A stretch of DNA of 64,000 nucleotides from Protula sp. h YS-2021 (Eukaryota > Annelida > Polychaeta > Sabellida > Serpulidae): the NCBI GenBank assembly GCA_949752745.1, contig OX457027.1, forward strand, positions 61,858,329 to 61,922,328. Direction: 5' to 3'. A program made the translations under genes and the position numbers. The notes beneath the pieces are model-generated. The model was not told where the DNA came from, searched no databases, and saw nothing but the letters and a program-made list of their open reading frames with translations. This document shows positions 39,001-52,134 of the stretch, piece after piece; position 1 is the first letter of the stretch; every line of letters begins with the position of its first letter.

Positions 39001-42000
39001 AAAGCCTCGAAGTTTCACATTTGACCACTCGTACTGGTCTCATGACGGTTTCAGAGTTAACGAGGATGGCTACTGCGAACCAACAGATGACAACTACGTC
39101 GATCAGGTATTTTCTGTGTCCATACATTAGGTTTTAGTTGGAAAAGAGCTTGTCTTGGTTCTCGTATTTGCTAAATAAACAACCCTCAACATATTTTTTG
39201 TTTCGCATACTATTGTGATTGAACATTTAAACTATATTGAATAGCATTTCGGACTGTGTTCTTCTACTTCACACACAAGTAAAACCTTCTCCGTTTGTAT
39301 AGAAATTTACGAGACCTAAATGCTGGATATCTGTAATTCATTACCATGTCGTGAAATTCTGTAATTATTGTCTTCTATCAAAAACCAATGTTTAAATTTC
39401 ATAAGTAATAACACAAACAGGATAAGGTGTATAAATTACAGCAAACAATAAATAATATTTTCGTACTTTAATAAAAGTTACGATATATATGAGGTACTAA
39501 TACCTACTCACATATGCTGCTCTAAAAAGTTTTTTTCTGAATTTCAGGTCAAGCTTTTCAAAGATTTGGGACTTGGTATGTTGGAAAACGCATGGTCTGG
39601 ATACAATTGCTCGATATTTGCATACGGTCAAACGGGCAGTGGAAAGTCGTACTCTATTATGGGTCATGGTGCAAACAAAGGTAAGACAAATTGCTTCAAT
39701 ATCATTTCAAGCATTCTCAATTAAAATCAGGATTTGGAATATTTTTGTATGATTTAATCATTTCTGTAGTGACCGTTTAAAGCCAAAAAGGGACGGTTTA
39801 TCCCCATTCCACATTTATGCAGGTACTGGAGTGTAATGATCCCTGTCGTATTCCGCTAGACCTGCTGATGTCCTCATTTAAAGTTATAGCTTATTGCCCG
39901 GTACAACTCATACACATCTATTACAGGATTGGTCCCGCGCGTTTGCGAATCACTATTTCGCGAAATTGAGTCCAGAAAGAGGTCTCAGAAAGGCGTCAGT
40001 TACGAAGTATGTACTTACTAAACCAAAAAAAAAACGAAACACTTTATTGCAAACAAGAAAGTGCACAATCCGTAATACCTCTCTTCTTATTCATTAAGGA
40101 AAACTGTTGCATAAGCGTTTTGATTGAGGTGCAAAAATCAGAAAACAAATTATAGTCCTGAACAAGACTGAGGGCGAACTATTTGCTTGACAAAACAAAA
40201 TTAAACATCAACCTGAAACTGAATACCATTCTTACTTACAGGTAAAATTTTCCATGGTAGAAATTTACAACGAGCAAATTAGAGATTTGTTCAATAAACA
40301 GAAGACACCTCAGGGTGGGCTAAAACTGAAAGAAAGCTCCACTAAGGGTTTTTACGGTAAAGACTTATCCACAACTCTATTCATGAAAAGGTTGGCTCGT
40401 GATCTTAAAAATGCGGCACAATGCCTCAATTTTAAAGCATAATGTGACACAGTCAACAATGAAATAACGAATCGTGTGTCAAAAATAACAATTTATTTTT
40501 TTAAATATCACATAGCTATTGATTAGTATCAATTTGAAGTCACAATCAGAGGGGCATTGATCGAAAATACTTTTCATATTGATGCTCAAACATTTATATA
40601 ATACATCATTAGTGCTGCTAAAGTTCAACATTTTGACTCTTCAACAAGAGTCTCCAAAAGCGTTTTTCATGCAAAGTAAACATTAAAATTATCAACTGTC
40701 TTTTGCTTTTTAATGAATCTGTGTTGTATATTTAAGCGGTTAAATATTTAATTAAGTTGTTAATCACCGATATGATGAACTCAATACTCTACCTGAGAAC
40801 AAATACTTATATATTCAGTTGAGGGTCTCAACACTATACCAGTTGGTAGTTTCCACGACATTCAGTTGAGGATAAAAGAAGGAGATAGGCAAAGAACTAT
40901 AGCGGCCACAAAAATGAATGAAACTAGCAGGTTTGTTGTACCAAAAACATTTTTGTATATACTTCGCTCATTCAATTTACTATAACAACATAATTATTAT
41001 TTGGTCATTAAGATGGTTTCAAATATAAAAAGTTCTTTTCTAACCATGACTTTCGCTCTCCTTGTTCTTCTGTGACATACGATTAATTAACTTTACTCCT
41101 AATTTATATCTATAAAACATATTTTCTTGCAGTCGGGCTCACACAATTGTAAATATCAATTTTACTCAAAACAACATAGCCCAGAAGACATCGAAGGTAT
41201 CGCTCATAAGTTTGGTTGACTTAGCGGGCAGTGAAAGAGCAAAGCAAACTGAGGCTACTGGTGACAGGTTTGAAGAGGCAAAGAACATAAATAAATCTCT
41301 CATGACCTTGGGAAATGTCATCAAAGGTATGCAGTATTTAGTACACATTTCTAATCAGGAAGCTAGTATTTGTCTTTTTTACATATGTTACACAATTATT
41401 TTGACTGTGTGTAACCGCCCATGACTAAATATTTTTAATATCTTAACAAATCAAAGGCCCCCAAAGATTCTTTTTTATTTTAAGCCTTCTTTTTCAGCAC
41501 TCTGCGATAAAGCAAAAGGCAAAAACACTCACGTTCCGTACAGAGATTCCATTTTGACAAAGTTACTGAAAAACACGCTTGGAGGAAATAGCAAAACTGT
41601 GATGGTATTTGTTTAATCTTTAGAACTGGACTTTAAACAGTTGCTACTAAAATCTCCTGAGAAGAATTCAAATATCTGATAATTTTGTGGTGGGCAATTG
41701 AAAAGGCAGCTTTTGGAATACGTTTCAGAAAAATGTAAACTGCTTTCTTTTAGACGTTAGGGGAATTTAATATAAATATTTCGAAATAACTCTAAATTTA
41801 TTCTCTTTGTGTCAAAGTATTTGTACATTGTCTGTAATGAAATTTAATCAATAATTGAAAAGGAATAATAATTGGAAAATTAAATAATTTTGGTAAAAGA
41901 AAGTGTCTAACTATTTTGCATTATCAGGTTGCTGCAATTAGTCCAGATGCTGAAAACTATGAACAAACGTTATCAACTTTAAAATATGGTAGGTGTGTAA

Positions 42001-45000
42001 GCAACTTGATGTGTACGTTACTTTTGCGACTGAAAACAACAACTAACACCGTAAAAACATAGATGTGACTTATCACCTATTATAGCAGACCTATAGTATG
42101 TATGACCTGTATGACCTGTATGACTTACTACTTATAATATGAGAATAAATACGTGAAAACTTAAAATATCAAAAAAGACATCATTTCATTCAGGAAAACT
42201 TTTGATAAGGTTTTTAGTTTTGATTAGGGGAGTGATTTTATTTTTTCTGGATGGCCGAAGAACGTTCAGTCTGAATTCCGGCATGTGTGATTTAACCCGT
42301 TGTCTTCGTTTAGCGAAGGCAACTGAAGAGAACGTTAATCCCTTGCTAACTACCCTGATTCGATCCCGAGACTTCAGGACTACCGGACCAACGCTCTGAC
42401 CAGTTGAGCTAATCCTTACCGCTCACAAGTGATTTTATCAGTCTTTGCTGTCTTAATGCAAATCTAAAACAAAAAAAATAGATAATGAAACATAATTTCT
42501 CTACATTAAACCAAGTTTTATATTATCTAGTAATTTATGTCTTACAAAATACTACCGTCACAAATCCAATGCCATGCGTTGTATTTTTCATTTAGAGCAC
42601 TCGGCTTTCGAAAAAGAGTGTAGTTTGTTTATTGAAACCCTTTTCACCCTTTAATGACACCAAAGCTCGATTCACAATTCGTTGCGCTTACTGCGCTTTT
42701 GCTCAACAATTGCATTATCGTTGTTTCACTGCTTGATGATGTTTGCTGCAAGGTGAAGAAGATTTTATATATAAATAAGGCAAAACATAATTGCTAATCG
42801 ACATTGAAAGACTTTATTGATTTAGAACCAGTCCTTTGTTTCCCGTTTCGCCAATGGAAATAAAAACTATGAAACTAAATGAATGGTCACCAACTTTCCT
42901 TCAAATGCTACATATCTCATAAACATCTACACAGGACTAACAACACGACTCACCACTGCCATGAAATAAAGGCTGCAAAAAGAACTGCACAGTTTTAACA
43001 GGTCATTTGCAATCATGAAATAACGCCGAAATAACCCAAATTCATCGTTATATACATTGTAGCTAAGTAATATGCCAATACCGGTACCTTCATTATTATT
43101 TATAACCAAAGTATCGCTTGCAAAAATGTAACGAAATCAAAACAAAAGGATGAAAATAAAATTGCATTACTTTTTAGTTCGGCTATGAGATAAACAAACC
43201 CTTAAGAGTTCTATCGCAGTAAATTTTCTTCGGCTTATTAAGTGATTGGCTAATCAACAACTGACACAATTAATGAAGCGGATTTACACAATTATAAAAG
43301 ACTAATATAAAAGAAATTGTGCTAAAATGTTCCACAGTCATTTGGTGATGATTTTGTTCTACGTTGTTTATAATTCTAGGTACAAACGATTTTCAGTTGT
43401 ATTTTTGTCTTTTCCTACTGTTTTGTCATACTGTCATACCAGGACGAGTTCGATTAATTCGGTCCACAGCAAATGCTTTGTTCGTACATGACTCGTGTAT
43501 GCCAAAAACTACTTTGTCTCAAAAATATTTTAGCGGATCGCGCAAAATCTATACAGACTGTGGCAAAGGTTAACCAGGAAGCGACAAATAAAATTATTCA
43601 AGAGCTAATCGCTGAAAAAGAACGCCTATTGAAAGAATTAGAAAATCAACGAGGAGGCAAAGGAGGCTACACTGATGAAGACATACAACGCCTAAGAGAA
43701 GAGCAGGAAAAGGAGGTAAATATTATATTATAATATATGGAGGATTATGAGTTATTGCTCACATTTTTAAACATACGAAAGGATATAAACAAAATTAAAC
43801 ATGGATCAAAATAACACTTTTAATATGTCTGATTTCCAGAGAAAATTTACAGTATAATTTTTGATAAATAATACTGTAAATTGGTATACATCCTTGTACA
43901 CTTGTACACTGACAATAAAGTACTGAAGTAAAGCAGAAAATTCTTAACATTTTTCCTGTGTTTAAGTAGACAGTGTTTGTTTTAGAAAAAGTATTGACTA
44001 GATACAAACACGGTAAATAAATATCATCAAAAGCCAAATTATATTTTGTGTTTTTAATCTTTACATATTTTACTTAAACACTTGAAACACCTGAAAATAT
44101 TTCAGATTAAAGACTACAAGGAAATGATGAAGGATGCTGAACGAGCATGGCAGAAGAAGTTGGATGATGCTCGTAAAGAAATGGAGGTCAGATTTCTTTG
44201 TTACATAAGAAAATACTGTCTCCTAATGTTCTAAATTTTATTTTACCTGTAGCATCTATGTTATTAAACAGAAAGCTTGGATACAATATTATCAAAAATT
44301 AAACTCTTTGGAAAAAATTATGTGAAGACAACAATTTAAATGTGTGTGTTTGGAGAGAGTTCAAGATTTTGAACACCGATATACTATTATTTTATCAATC
44401 ATCTTTGTGACTTGAAGTGACTTGAAATTTAGTATCTAAACAGTCTGGGAATCTCAAAATTTTATAAAAGACTTTAAAACTTTTACATGTTGTCTTTTTT
44501 CTTTATATAATAAAACATCTTATGTTCTTCTTAAACTGTGGTGAACATTTCTGAAATATAGATTCCAATTAGATATGATAACATCAGTGGTAACAGTTAC
44601 CTTAAGCGCTTTTAAATCCAGATAATACGCAGGAAGGAACAAGAAGCAGAAGAAGAAGAGAAAAAGATACCACATTTGAGTAATTTGAATGAAGATCCAG
44701 CTCTTAGTGGGAAACTGATGCACATGATACGGGCTGGAAAGTCAATACTAGGCAATAATAAAAACGAATCACAGCCTGATATTGTATTAAACGGACCAAG
44801 GTACGTGAAGCTATAAAAAAATGCAAGATTTTAAATTGTTTAATGTTACACATATTTTTCTCTGTAAAACCAAAATAATTCTGGAATTTGGACTATTTTT
44901 TTATTTTTTAGAATATCAAAAGAGCACGCTGTGTTACAAAACCGAAATGGCGAAGTGAAACTGATACCATCAGAAGGTCATCAAGTCCTTCATAATGGCA

Positions 45001-48000
45001 AAGAAATTTCAAAACCCGTCGTGTTGCAACACCAGGACAGGTAAATATAACCACACTAAATATAACAACACTTCAAATTCCTGTCAAGAAACTGTTTTGT
45101 CGTTCTCTTTTTGACAACTGATAAAAAAGAGATACGAAAATACTTTCCTGCGCAATGTCAAAACTCTTTTTGTAATATTTATATTATTGAGGAACGCATA
45201 CACTTCTTAACTTTCCTTGTTTCTGTATATAAGTATCATTTCTAGATAAGAAAAGCTAAAAACTTAATGAGCCCTTTGTAAATGTTTTATGTATATATTT
45301 GAAGTGTATATTTGAAAATATTTTTATCTGAAGAGTTAAATGATTTTTGAAAAAATTCTAATTTCAGAATACGATTTGGATCAAACAATCTCTTTGTCTT
45401 TGTTCATCCGATCCAAGCCCTTGAACTAAAAAAGAAGAAAAAGGTGCTTCGAGATATTACATACGAATTTGCCCAAAGTGAAATAGCTAAACACTCTGGT
45501 CTTAACATTGGTGAAGGTTTGTTGAATTTTCATACAAGCATTTACGCTAAATATTGTAAATCAAGACTGGCACTAAGCCATTTTTTTAACATATATAATT
45601 CTGTCCTACCCACCGATATTTAGTTCAATATGTTCCGGAGATAGCAGTCTAATATTGGCAGCTCTATCAAAAATGCATACAGCATTTAACGATATTCTTG
45701 TTCTGATCCTACGCGACACACAAAAAAAAGCTCATTTCAGTTTATTTTGAAATACTGACATTTCACATTTTATATACTTACAGAAGATTCAGTGTTACAA
45801 CAAGAAGTAATGTCGTTAATGCAGCTAGTTCAAGACGTGAATGCAATGGCGGAAGATATGAAAAAATCCACGGAATTTTCAATTTTACTTATGTCACCCG
45901 AGGCGAGGGGCTTAGAAAAGGGTAGAACTGAGGTACTTGATACCAAGTATAAGCTTTTTCTGAAAGAGCAGTGATCTTTTTCAACTATTTGGATATAGTA
46001 CAATATATTTAGATTTGATATAATGAACTGGTCATGAAAAAATATGCAGTCTGAAAGGCTCGAAAAAGTCAGATTTATAATAGTGAATATTTTCCACTTT
46101 ATACAAAAATAACGTTGTCATTAAAACAAAAATAAAATTTTACTTGAACTGATTTTCAGATCTGTATAAAAGTGATCGATCATGAAAATGGAAACGAATA
46201 CGTATGGGACAGAAATCGTTTTCTCAACCGGCAAGTTCACATGCAGGAGCTTTATCAACAATTTGATGAAACTGGAGATATACCAAATGTGTCTAGGGTT
46301 TGTAATTTATATGCATGTATGTACAGAATAATGGTACAAAGTACTCGCCATATTGACATTTTCTTATGTTTGAGAGTATTGAGTCTTTTTCACTATTTCC
46401 TCGGCATTTTAGTTCCTTGTCCTTCCATTGTGTCTATGTAAGTGATTTAATACATAAAGCCTCTACAAAAATAACCAGAATAGCTTCAATGAGCAAAACA
46501 GAAACTGTCAAAGTTGCATTAATAAAGCTACTAAAATATCAACTAAAAATTACATATACATCTTTTATGTGACTAAATGTATTGGTGTATAAAAAAATAA
46601 ATAACCATGTCTCAAATCCATGTTCTGAAGCTACTTAATTAATTACAATTAAAACCTAATAAATAACATCAAAAACACAAATAATATGTAAGTGTTATTT
46701 CTTAAATAATTTTTCAACACGTTTATTATCAGTAAAAAGTAATGCATTTACTCTCAGTATAACTATAATTATTATAAACATTCTTTAATGTTTGATTTCA
46801 TCTGAAAGGAAAAAGATCCATTCTGGGAGCCAGCGGACACGGAAGTGATGCTTGGAGTTGTGTCAGTCCCCTTAAATTATCTTTCTCATATGTTAGACTT
46901 CACAGAAGAAACTCTTACTATTATAGACTATAAGGCCAACCAGGTAATTTGATTTTATGTTTGGTTCAGCTTTCTGCTGTTTTGCTCAAGACAAAATCAC
47001 TTCTGTCTGATAAATATTAACAATTAGGTTAATTAAATCAACTTCAAAGTTCTAATTTCGTTTTTCAGGGTTCTGTATCTTCTGCCTATATAATGATTTA
47101 TTCTGTGATAGATTTTACTCAAATAAATAAGTTAAACATATTAAATAGCATGAATAGAAAGTTTACCTCTTATTGTTAGCTAATGATTGCAGAAAACTGA
47201 GCGAAGTTTAGCGTTCTCTTGGTCAATCAAAACCTTACTAAATGGCGTGTGAAGTTCACTTCTAACGTAAGGTGTCTATTATCAGTTATCGTACACCCAG
47301 TACTATACTCTTGATGCATTTATTATTTAAAAATGCTGTCACATGTTTTGTCACATGTTAATACTGATTGCATACAGAGTATTTAAAGATGGGTGAGGTT
47401 CAATGTGCAATCTGATTTCAAGCCATATTTAAGCTAATTTGTTCCTCTGCTACAGACTGGTTTTATTAAAGTGGACCTTGTGCCATGTGACAGCAAAGGC
47501 CATGAGGACGTCGATATCTGCGTTGAAGACCCCGTTGATTTGGTATTTATTTGGCCATTTTCATCATTGTAACTAGTTGTTCAGACATGTAAATTTTAAA
47601 CTGATAACGGATGATTTACAAAGATTTAAAAGTGACCTTTACAACACAAATGCAAAAAGATTTAAGTACAATAAAACCTCAGATCTGGACTCCTTAGATA
47701 AACCGGACAACTCGCTATCCCGCTATCGCTGTTTTTGGCCAATAACACGTCTCATGAAAAAACCGATTAAAACCGGTTTTTTTGTGTTAGAAAACCTGTT
47801 CGAACCGCGGTTCAGTTTTCCGAACCGGTTCACATCCCTACAAGATACAATTGCAATAGCTTAAATCTCTGGATTGCGTATTTTTGATTGAATAAAATAG
47901 CGTTTGGAAGTGTAAATTAAACAACTTTATTGCAAAGGTAACTATTACAAAGCGACATCAGATGTTGTGTCCACGTCAATCTATTATACCAGCCGATGTG

Positions 48001-51000
48001 TCATATGGTAAAACCTTTGCCGATTGGACTCACACTTATTTCACTTTTATTTTCAGGTGAACAGCAAAGTGGCATTTAAGGTGAAGATACACTCGGCCAT
48101 CAATCTGCCAGAGAGATTCAAGACGGTACATTTACTCGTTTCCCAGAATTCCAAACTTAGAATGTTTGATGGATCAACCTTGGACGATTTTCGAACTGAA
48201 TATTTATTTATACCCGTTTGGAGGTCGGCAGGGGACACAGGGGATTCACTGTATTCGTTATTGTATCTCGAGGTGTTATGTTATTTGGAACTTGGTTGTT
48301 AAACCTTGAAGTTTCCAACCTATTTCTTCAACATTTATTAGTCCCCCGCCGCCGCGTAGCGCGAAGCGGGGGACTATAGGATTCGAGTTCGTCCGTCCGT
48401 CGACACTTTTTTGTCGGCGCTGTATCTCCGTAACCACTGAATCGATTCAATTGTTCTCTTGCACATGCAAAAACTATATAGTGGAGCTGTGCAACGAGGG
48501 GTTATTTTGAGATTTTTTAAATAAAAATTGGGTAAAATGGGAAAACTTTCAAAAGTCAACACAATTGACCTATTCAATGGGTGTTTGTCGGCGCCATATC
48601 TCCGCAACCATTGAAAATACAGCATAATTGACCTATTTAATGGGTGTTTGTCGTATTGAAATCCTGTGATTGCACTCCTGCGGGGAACTTGTTAATGTTT
48701 AATACTGGGTGAGCATACAGACACAAATAGTTATATTGCTTCATTTCGTTCATTCAAACGGCTTATTTATTTTATTTCATTCACAGTTTACACAGTCGAA
48801 GTACACTTGTCTGTATTTCAAAATTCTTCATAACCTTTGAACAGATGGAACAAAGACAACATCATGCTCAATGAGGAGACGTGGTGTTTCCATAACACTA
48901 AGGCCGATGCTTGATTTTAGGGCTCTCCCTGTTGTTTTGGGGCTCGGGGTTGTTTTCACATTTTTATCAACTGCTCCACTGAGGTTTAAGCAATGCGATC
49001 GGGTGGGAAGGGGCATTGTGAAAAGACTGTGTGACTCCCAGAGAATTCTTGCGGTTCTGTTAAACGGAGAAGTCTATTGCTGCGTAATAAATGTCATCAT
49101 TTTCGCCTTGAGCAAAAAATTAAAGGCAAATCGATTTATTTTTCAGACTTGGTGTAGATACAAGTTTTATCAAGAAGCAGACTATACAGTGACAGAGAAG
49201 GCGAATGGGAGAAATCCCTCCTACAAACACGAACACATGTTTAAACTTAGCAGAAGCGAAGTGGATCATAAGGTAAGAAAAGTAATGCTCACTTTCTGCT
49301 GAGTGAAGGTCGCCAGCAATTGTGATCAGAGGCTCACTCTTTGTCGGATAACATCCAACATACAATGGGTGGGATTCGCTCCACCGCCGTTGCTGCGACG
49401 TCGATCGGTCGCAGCCCGCGACGTCGATCCGTTGCTTTTGAGGTATAAGCTAAAGCTGGATCCATTTCCCATGCCGAAACGATGTGATAAATCATCTTCT
49501 GAAGCATATAAAATGTCAGCGATGGCGGAAAAGTCCGATGGTAGCGACTCTGGCATTGTTTTACTTAATTCACACCAGCGACATCGCAACGGCTTCCTAA
49601 CGACGCGACGACGTCGGCACGGAGTATCCGACACGGCGAAAGACTTTTAGAATAGGCTGATCCATGAAGTGTCGTTTGTACATGTAGGGCGGCAGGTGGC
49701 GCTCAAGCTGGTGTTGAAATGAAAATCAACAGGTTGACGCAGTTAATGTTAGCGTACGGGGAAGATGGGGGCAAGGACAGAAAAAGTCTACACACTTTGA
49801 GTGTCTTGTTTTTATTTGGCTTTTACGAATGCTATAGCTGAAAGTTGTGCCTGTTATTTAAGATGGAAAACAAATTTATTAATGAATAAATCGACTGATG
49901 GCAGTCCTGTTGAGAGGAGATGTGGGGAATCGTGATCATCCCTCGGCCGTCGAGGCAGCAGGCGTGGATCCAGCTTTTGTCTTTGTGTATGTGCGGAGTG
50001 GTGGGTGAGGTGGGGTGGAGGTCAAGTGTGCCCCTTCAAAAGACAGTGATGACACTGCTTTAGTTTAACCATTTTTTTTTTTTTGCCACAGTTCATTGAT
50101 TATCTCCGGGAGAAAAGCATGTCCATAGAAGTATGGGGTCAGCAAGGTGAAGGTCACGCAGAGGGTTCAGCGTCAAAGATAAACCGACAGGTAAATTTAC
50201 TCTTCATGCCTTCCAATTAAGGAACTAAGGCAGATTGCCAAAATAAATATAAGGGCAGGATAAAGCGAATAAGGAAATAAACGCATTGGTATGTCATCAA
50301 GCGAAAAATTGTCTTTCTTGTATCTGCGGAATCGTACTTAGTTTCATTCAGACCGATATAGTATGGCATTTTCCCCTTCTGTAGTTTTCGGTTTATAAAG
50401 AACACAAAAGTATGTTCGAGTAGTAAACTTTCGGTGTTTCGGTCGCTATTTTAAAAGGACATTAATTTTTTTTTTTGTAAAAAAAAAGTATGCAATTCGT
50501 GTGACACGAACTCTTGATGTCTACGCAAAAAATATCCACCAGACAATTAGCTTTTCACCAACCTTCATATTTGCTGCACTTTTATGTTCGTTCAGGAGGA
50601 GAAACAGAAGCTACACCATGAAGTGAAGAACCTACGGGCGGAGAACAACGCCTTGAGAGGGGCACTGGTAGGGAAATTATAAACCCCCTGCCCTTAATAA
50701 TTGCCATAAGAGCTTTCTGTGTTACTTTTAATTTTTCTTGGAATTTTTAGGGATATATTTTATATACAAGTAGTCATTATAGAGATTATCATTGTTTCAA
50801 ACTGAAAAAAATGACACAGGAAATAACTGAATCATAAAGGTTTATAATTACCTGTTTTCACTCCAATAAGTTTATCAATTGAATTAAAATAAACGGAAAA
50901 GATAAAAAAAATGTCAATGTTGCTCTTGGATTTACGTGGATGCATGCGCTGCTTTGACAGGAGGAAATTGAGAAAGTTGCTAAGAAGAATAAAAAATCAC

Positions 51001-51541
51001 AGGGTGTAAGTTTTTTCTGTAACTCAATTCTTACAAGACCAGGAAAAGGTAAATCTTGTATTTCACCCTGGATGGCTTAAATCCGAAATAAAAAACAACA
51101 TATCAGGCTAGGTTTAAAATTGTGACTAACAACTATCAAGAAATTAACCGTTTTCTGCATTTAAAATAAATACAAAATAAATAAATAAATAAATAAATGT
51201 ATTACCTGAAACGCAAATCGAACTTTCTGAGGAAATAGGGTATCATAAAATTTTACTACAAAGCATCTACATATCAGTGGATGATAGAAATAGGTTGTGT
51301 TATATAAACGTGGTATTGAAACATTTAACCACACCTTACCGGGGAAAAACGAAACAAAAATTTTGGCTGGTGCTGATTTATCCTATATTATTTTCAAGCT
51401 ATGTGTTTATTACGAAACAATAATTTCTAACTCCCTAAAGCGATCTTGGCACACCAGCAAACAAACGTATATATGTGCTAATATATATTTTTTCAGATGG
51501 ACCAAATCATGCTCATTCTCAGAGAAAATAAAGAATTTTAG
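34331..51541 (+). CDS. KIF28: Kinesin-3 motor protein of the KIF28/KLP-6 type (24 coding exons, ~908 aa)
   Basis: A plus-end microtubule motor by family; C. elegans KLP-6, of similar length, works in sensory cilia. Coding exons: 34331-34375, 38912-39106, 39548-39680, 39927-40006, 40242-40356, 40819-40930, 41133-41326, 41498-41604, 41928-41988, 43534-43715, 44106-44186, 44622-44800, 44912-45040, 45368-45516, 45784-45932, 46160-46297, 46809-46943, 47456-47542, 48057-48125, 49147-49272, 50092-50190, 50596-50667, 50961-51005 and 51497-51541. The frame is continuous. Motor residues ~5-360: VRVRPF, P-loop GQTGSGKS (107-114), SSRAH (226-230), DLAGSER (256-262). A coiled neck follows. FHA domain ~470-560 with RISKEH and DRIRFG. 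The C-terminal ~600-850 region resembles the KIF28 C2-like part ([16 protein letters not shown]), and a short coiled coil ends the protein. The first intron is AT-AC. The last exon is inferred. Confidence 0.9.
35108..35188. repeat. (TA)n microsatellite
   Basis: About 80 bp of uninterrupted TA dinucleotide in the U12-type intron of the kinesin gene. Confidence 0.95.
35906..36100. repeat. Inverted-repeat element with a (TA)n centre
   Basis: The left arm (about 35908-35938, containing 'caatattttccagatgcg' then 'tatatcttgatc') matches the right arm (about 36068-36098, 'gatccagatata' then 'cgcatctggaaaatattg') in reverse complement with few mismatches. About 115 bp of TA repeat, with small interruptions, fills the centre. 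The whole could fold into one very long hairpin. Confidence 0.8.
36150..38250 (-). pseudogene. Decayed KRBA2-like integrase element
   Basis: Read on the minus strand from about 38220 to 36160, broken frames carry in order: '[11 protein letters not shown]', '[12 protein letters not shown]' (the zinc-binding-type segment before the core), '[14 protein letters not shown]'-like text, 'PSILQSDNS', '[10 protein letters not shown]' (integrase core landmarks), '[19 protein letters not shown]', a 12-bp minisatellite, '[16 protein letters not shown]', and Cys-rich '[11 protein letters not shown]' with a second Cys cluster. This order is that of KRAB-A domain-containing protein 2-like integrases, DDE proteins from Ginger/retroelement-type integrases. 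Stop codons and frame changes interrupt it, for example near 37375, 37770 and 38090, so it is not functional. It lies inside, and antisense to, the kinesin U12-type intron. Confidence 0.8.
36780..37220. repeat. 12-bp minisatellite (GTCACCGTCGCTTCG-like), open on both strands
   Basis: About 440 bp built from 'accatcgtcgcttcggtc'-like text with a 12- or 15-base period. On the minus strand it reads as TEATMVTEA-like repeats in the frame of the integrase remnant; on the plus strand as SVTIVASV-like repeats. It occupies the place between the integrase core and the C-terminal Cys-rich part where related proteins have a variable linker, so it probably arose by expansion within that linker. Confidence 0.75.
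38563..38640. other. Perfect 12-bp hairpin followed by a tRNA-like B-box (minus)
   Basis: TTAGCAAGCATC (38563-38574) pairs perfectly with GATGCTTGCTAA (38585-38596) across a 10-base loop. Next to it the minus strand reads GGGTTCAAATCCTGCC (about 38608-38623), a good T-arm/B-box. I see no matching A-box at tRNA spacing, so this is not called a tRNA gene; a SINE fragment is possible. Confidence 0.45.
42340..42422 (-). mobile_element. tRNA-derived SINE head or tRNA pseudogene
   Basis: On the minus strand a tRNA-like sequence starts near 42422 (GCGGTAAGG). It has an A-box TTAGCTCAACTGG (42412-42400) and a B-box GGGATCGAATC (42367-42357) at normal tRNA spacing. The T-stem and acceptor stem do not pair well and no 3' acceptor half is seen. 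It is therefore more likely the head of a SINE, whose tail could run to about 42270, than a working tRNA. It lies in kinesin intron 9. Confidence 0.6.
48339..48690. mobile_element. Non-autonomous element: G/C hairpin end, GTCC tract, tandem core
   Basis: This lies in the kinesin intron between exons 19 and 20. The left end is a perfect 11-bp hairpin, TAGTCCCCCGC / GCGGGGGACTA (48339-48349 and 48366-48376). A 'gtccgtccgtcgac' tract follows. The core repeats 'tgtcggcgc.gtatctccg.aacca.tgaa'-like text near 48412 and 48588 and 'aattgacctatt.aatggg' near 48562 and 48627. The right end 'tgcggggaact' (about 48679) resembles the left end in reverse complement. Confidence 0.65.
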
Positions 51542-52134
51542 ATGTTTTTTTTTCATCACCATTGACAAAATGATTGGGTGCTATGGTTCTTGCAACAACG
51601 AATCAACAAGGGTAGCACTTGCGTTTCTGGATAAAGGTTCATATAAAATTGTCTATACGCCAACAATTTAGTGAACTCGCATTTAGAACAACGAAGAGTG
51701 CTGGATTTGTTTACTTTCTGTCGACATCAGAAACGAGAATCGCGCCTCCGAATAACAAATCGAACTTGTAATGAAATTCCTTGCGGTGCTTTTAGATGTA
51801 GTGCTTGAAACATTAGAATCTGAAACTGCGAGCATATTCTGTGGCCGTCATGATGAATTGCTGTAAACGTCAACCCTGTGAATGTTTTTCAGCGTCTCTA
51901 AATTAAAAAAGACATTTTATAAATTGCAAGTTTCTATCATATATGGTGTTGCGATCTTTCAAAGGAGCACTTGAGAGCCTAGTCCGTCCACCCACATTCT
52001 TCGTAACAAAGAATGATGCAGCCATTTCAGAAAACAAGTTTTGCATTAAGGTAAAGACTGTTGTTATCTAGTCATTGTTTTAATCTAGGCTATCTATCCA
52101 AAACTGAACAATAAATAATAAAAAAGAAATTTTA

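Noticed and set aside
49303..49650. Overlapping 115-aa and 102-aa frames on opposite strands in a kinesin intron
   Set aside because: Both arise from a CG-rich segment with GACGTCG palindromes, probably a small transposon; no protein family is recognised.
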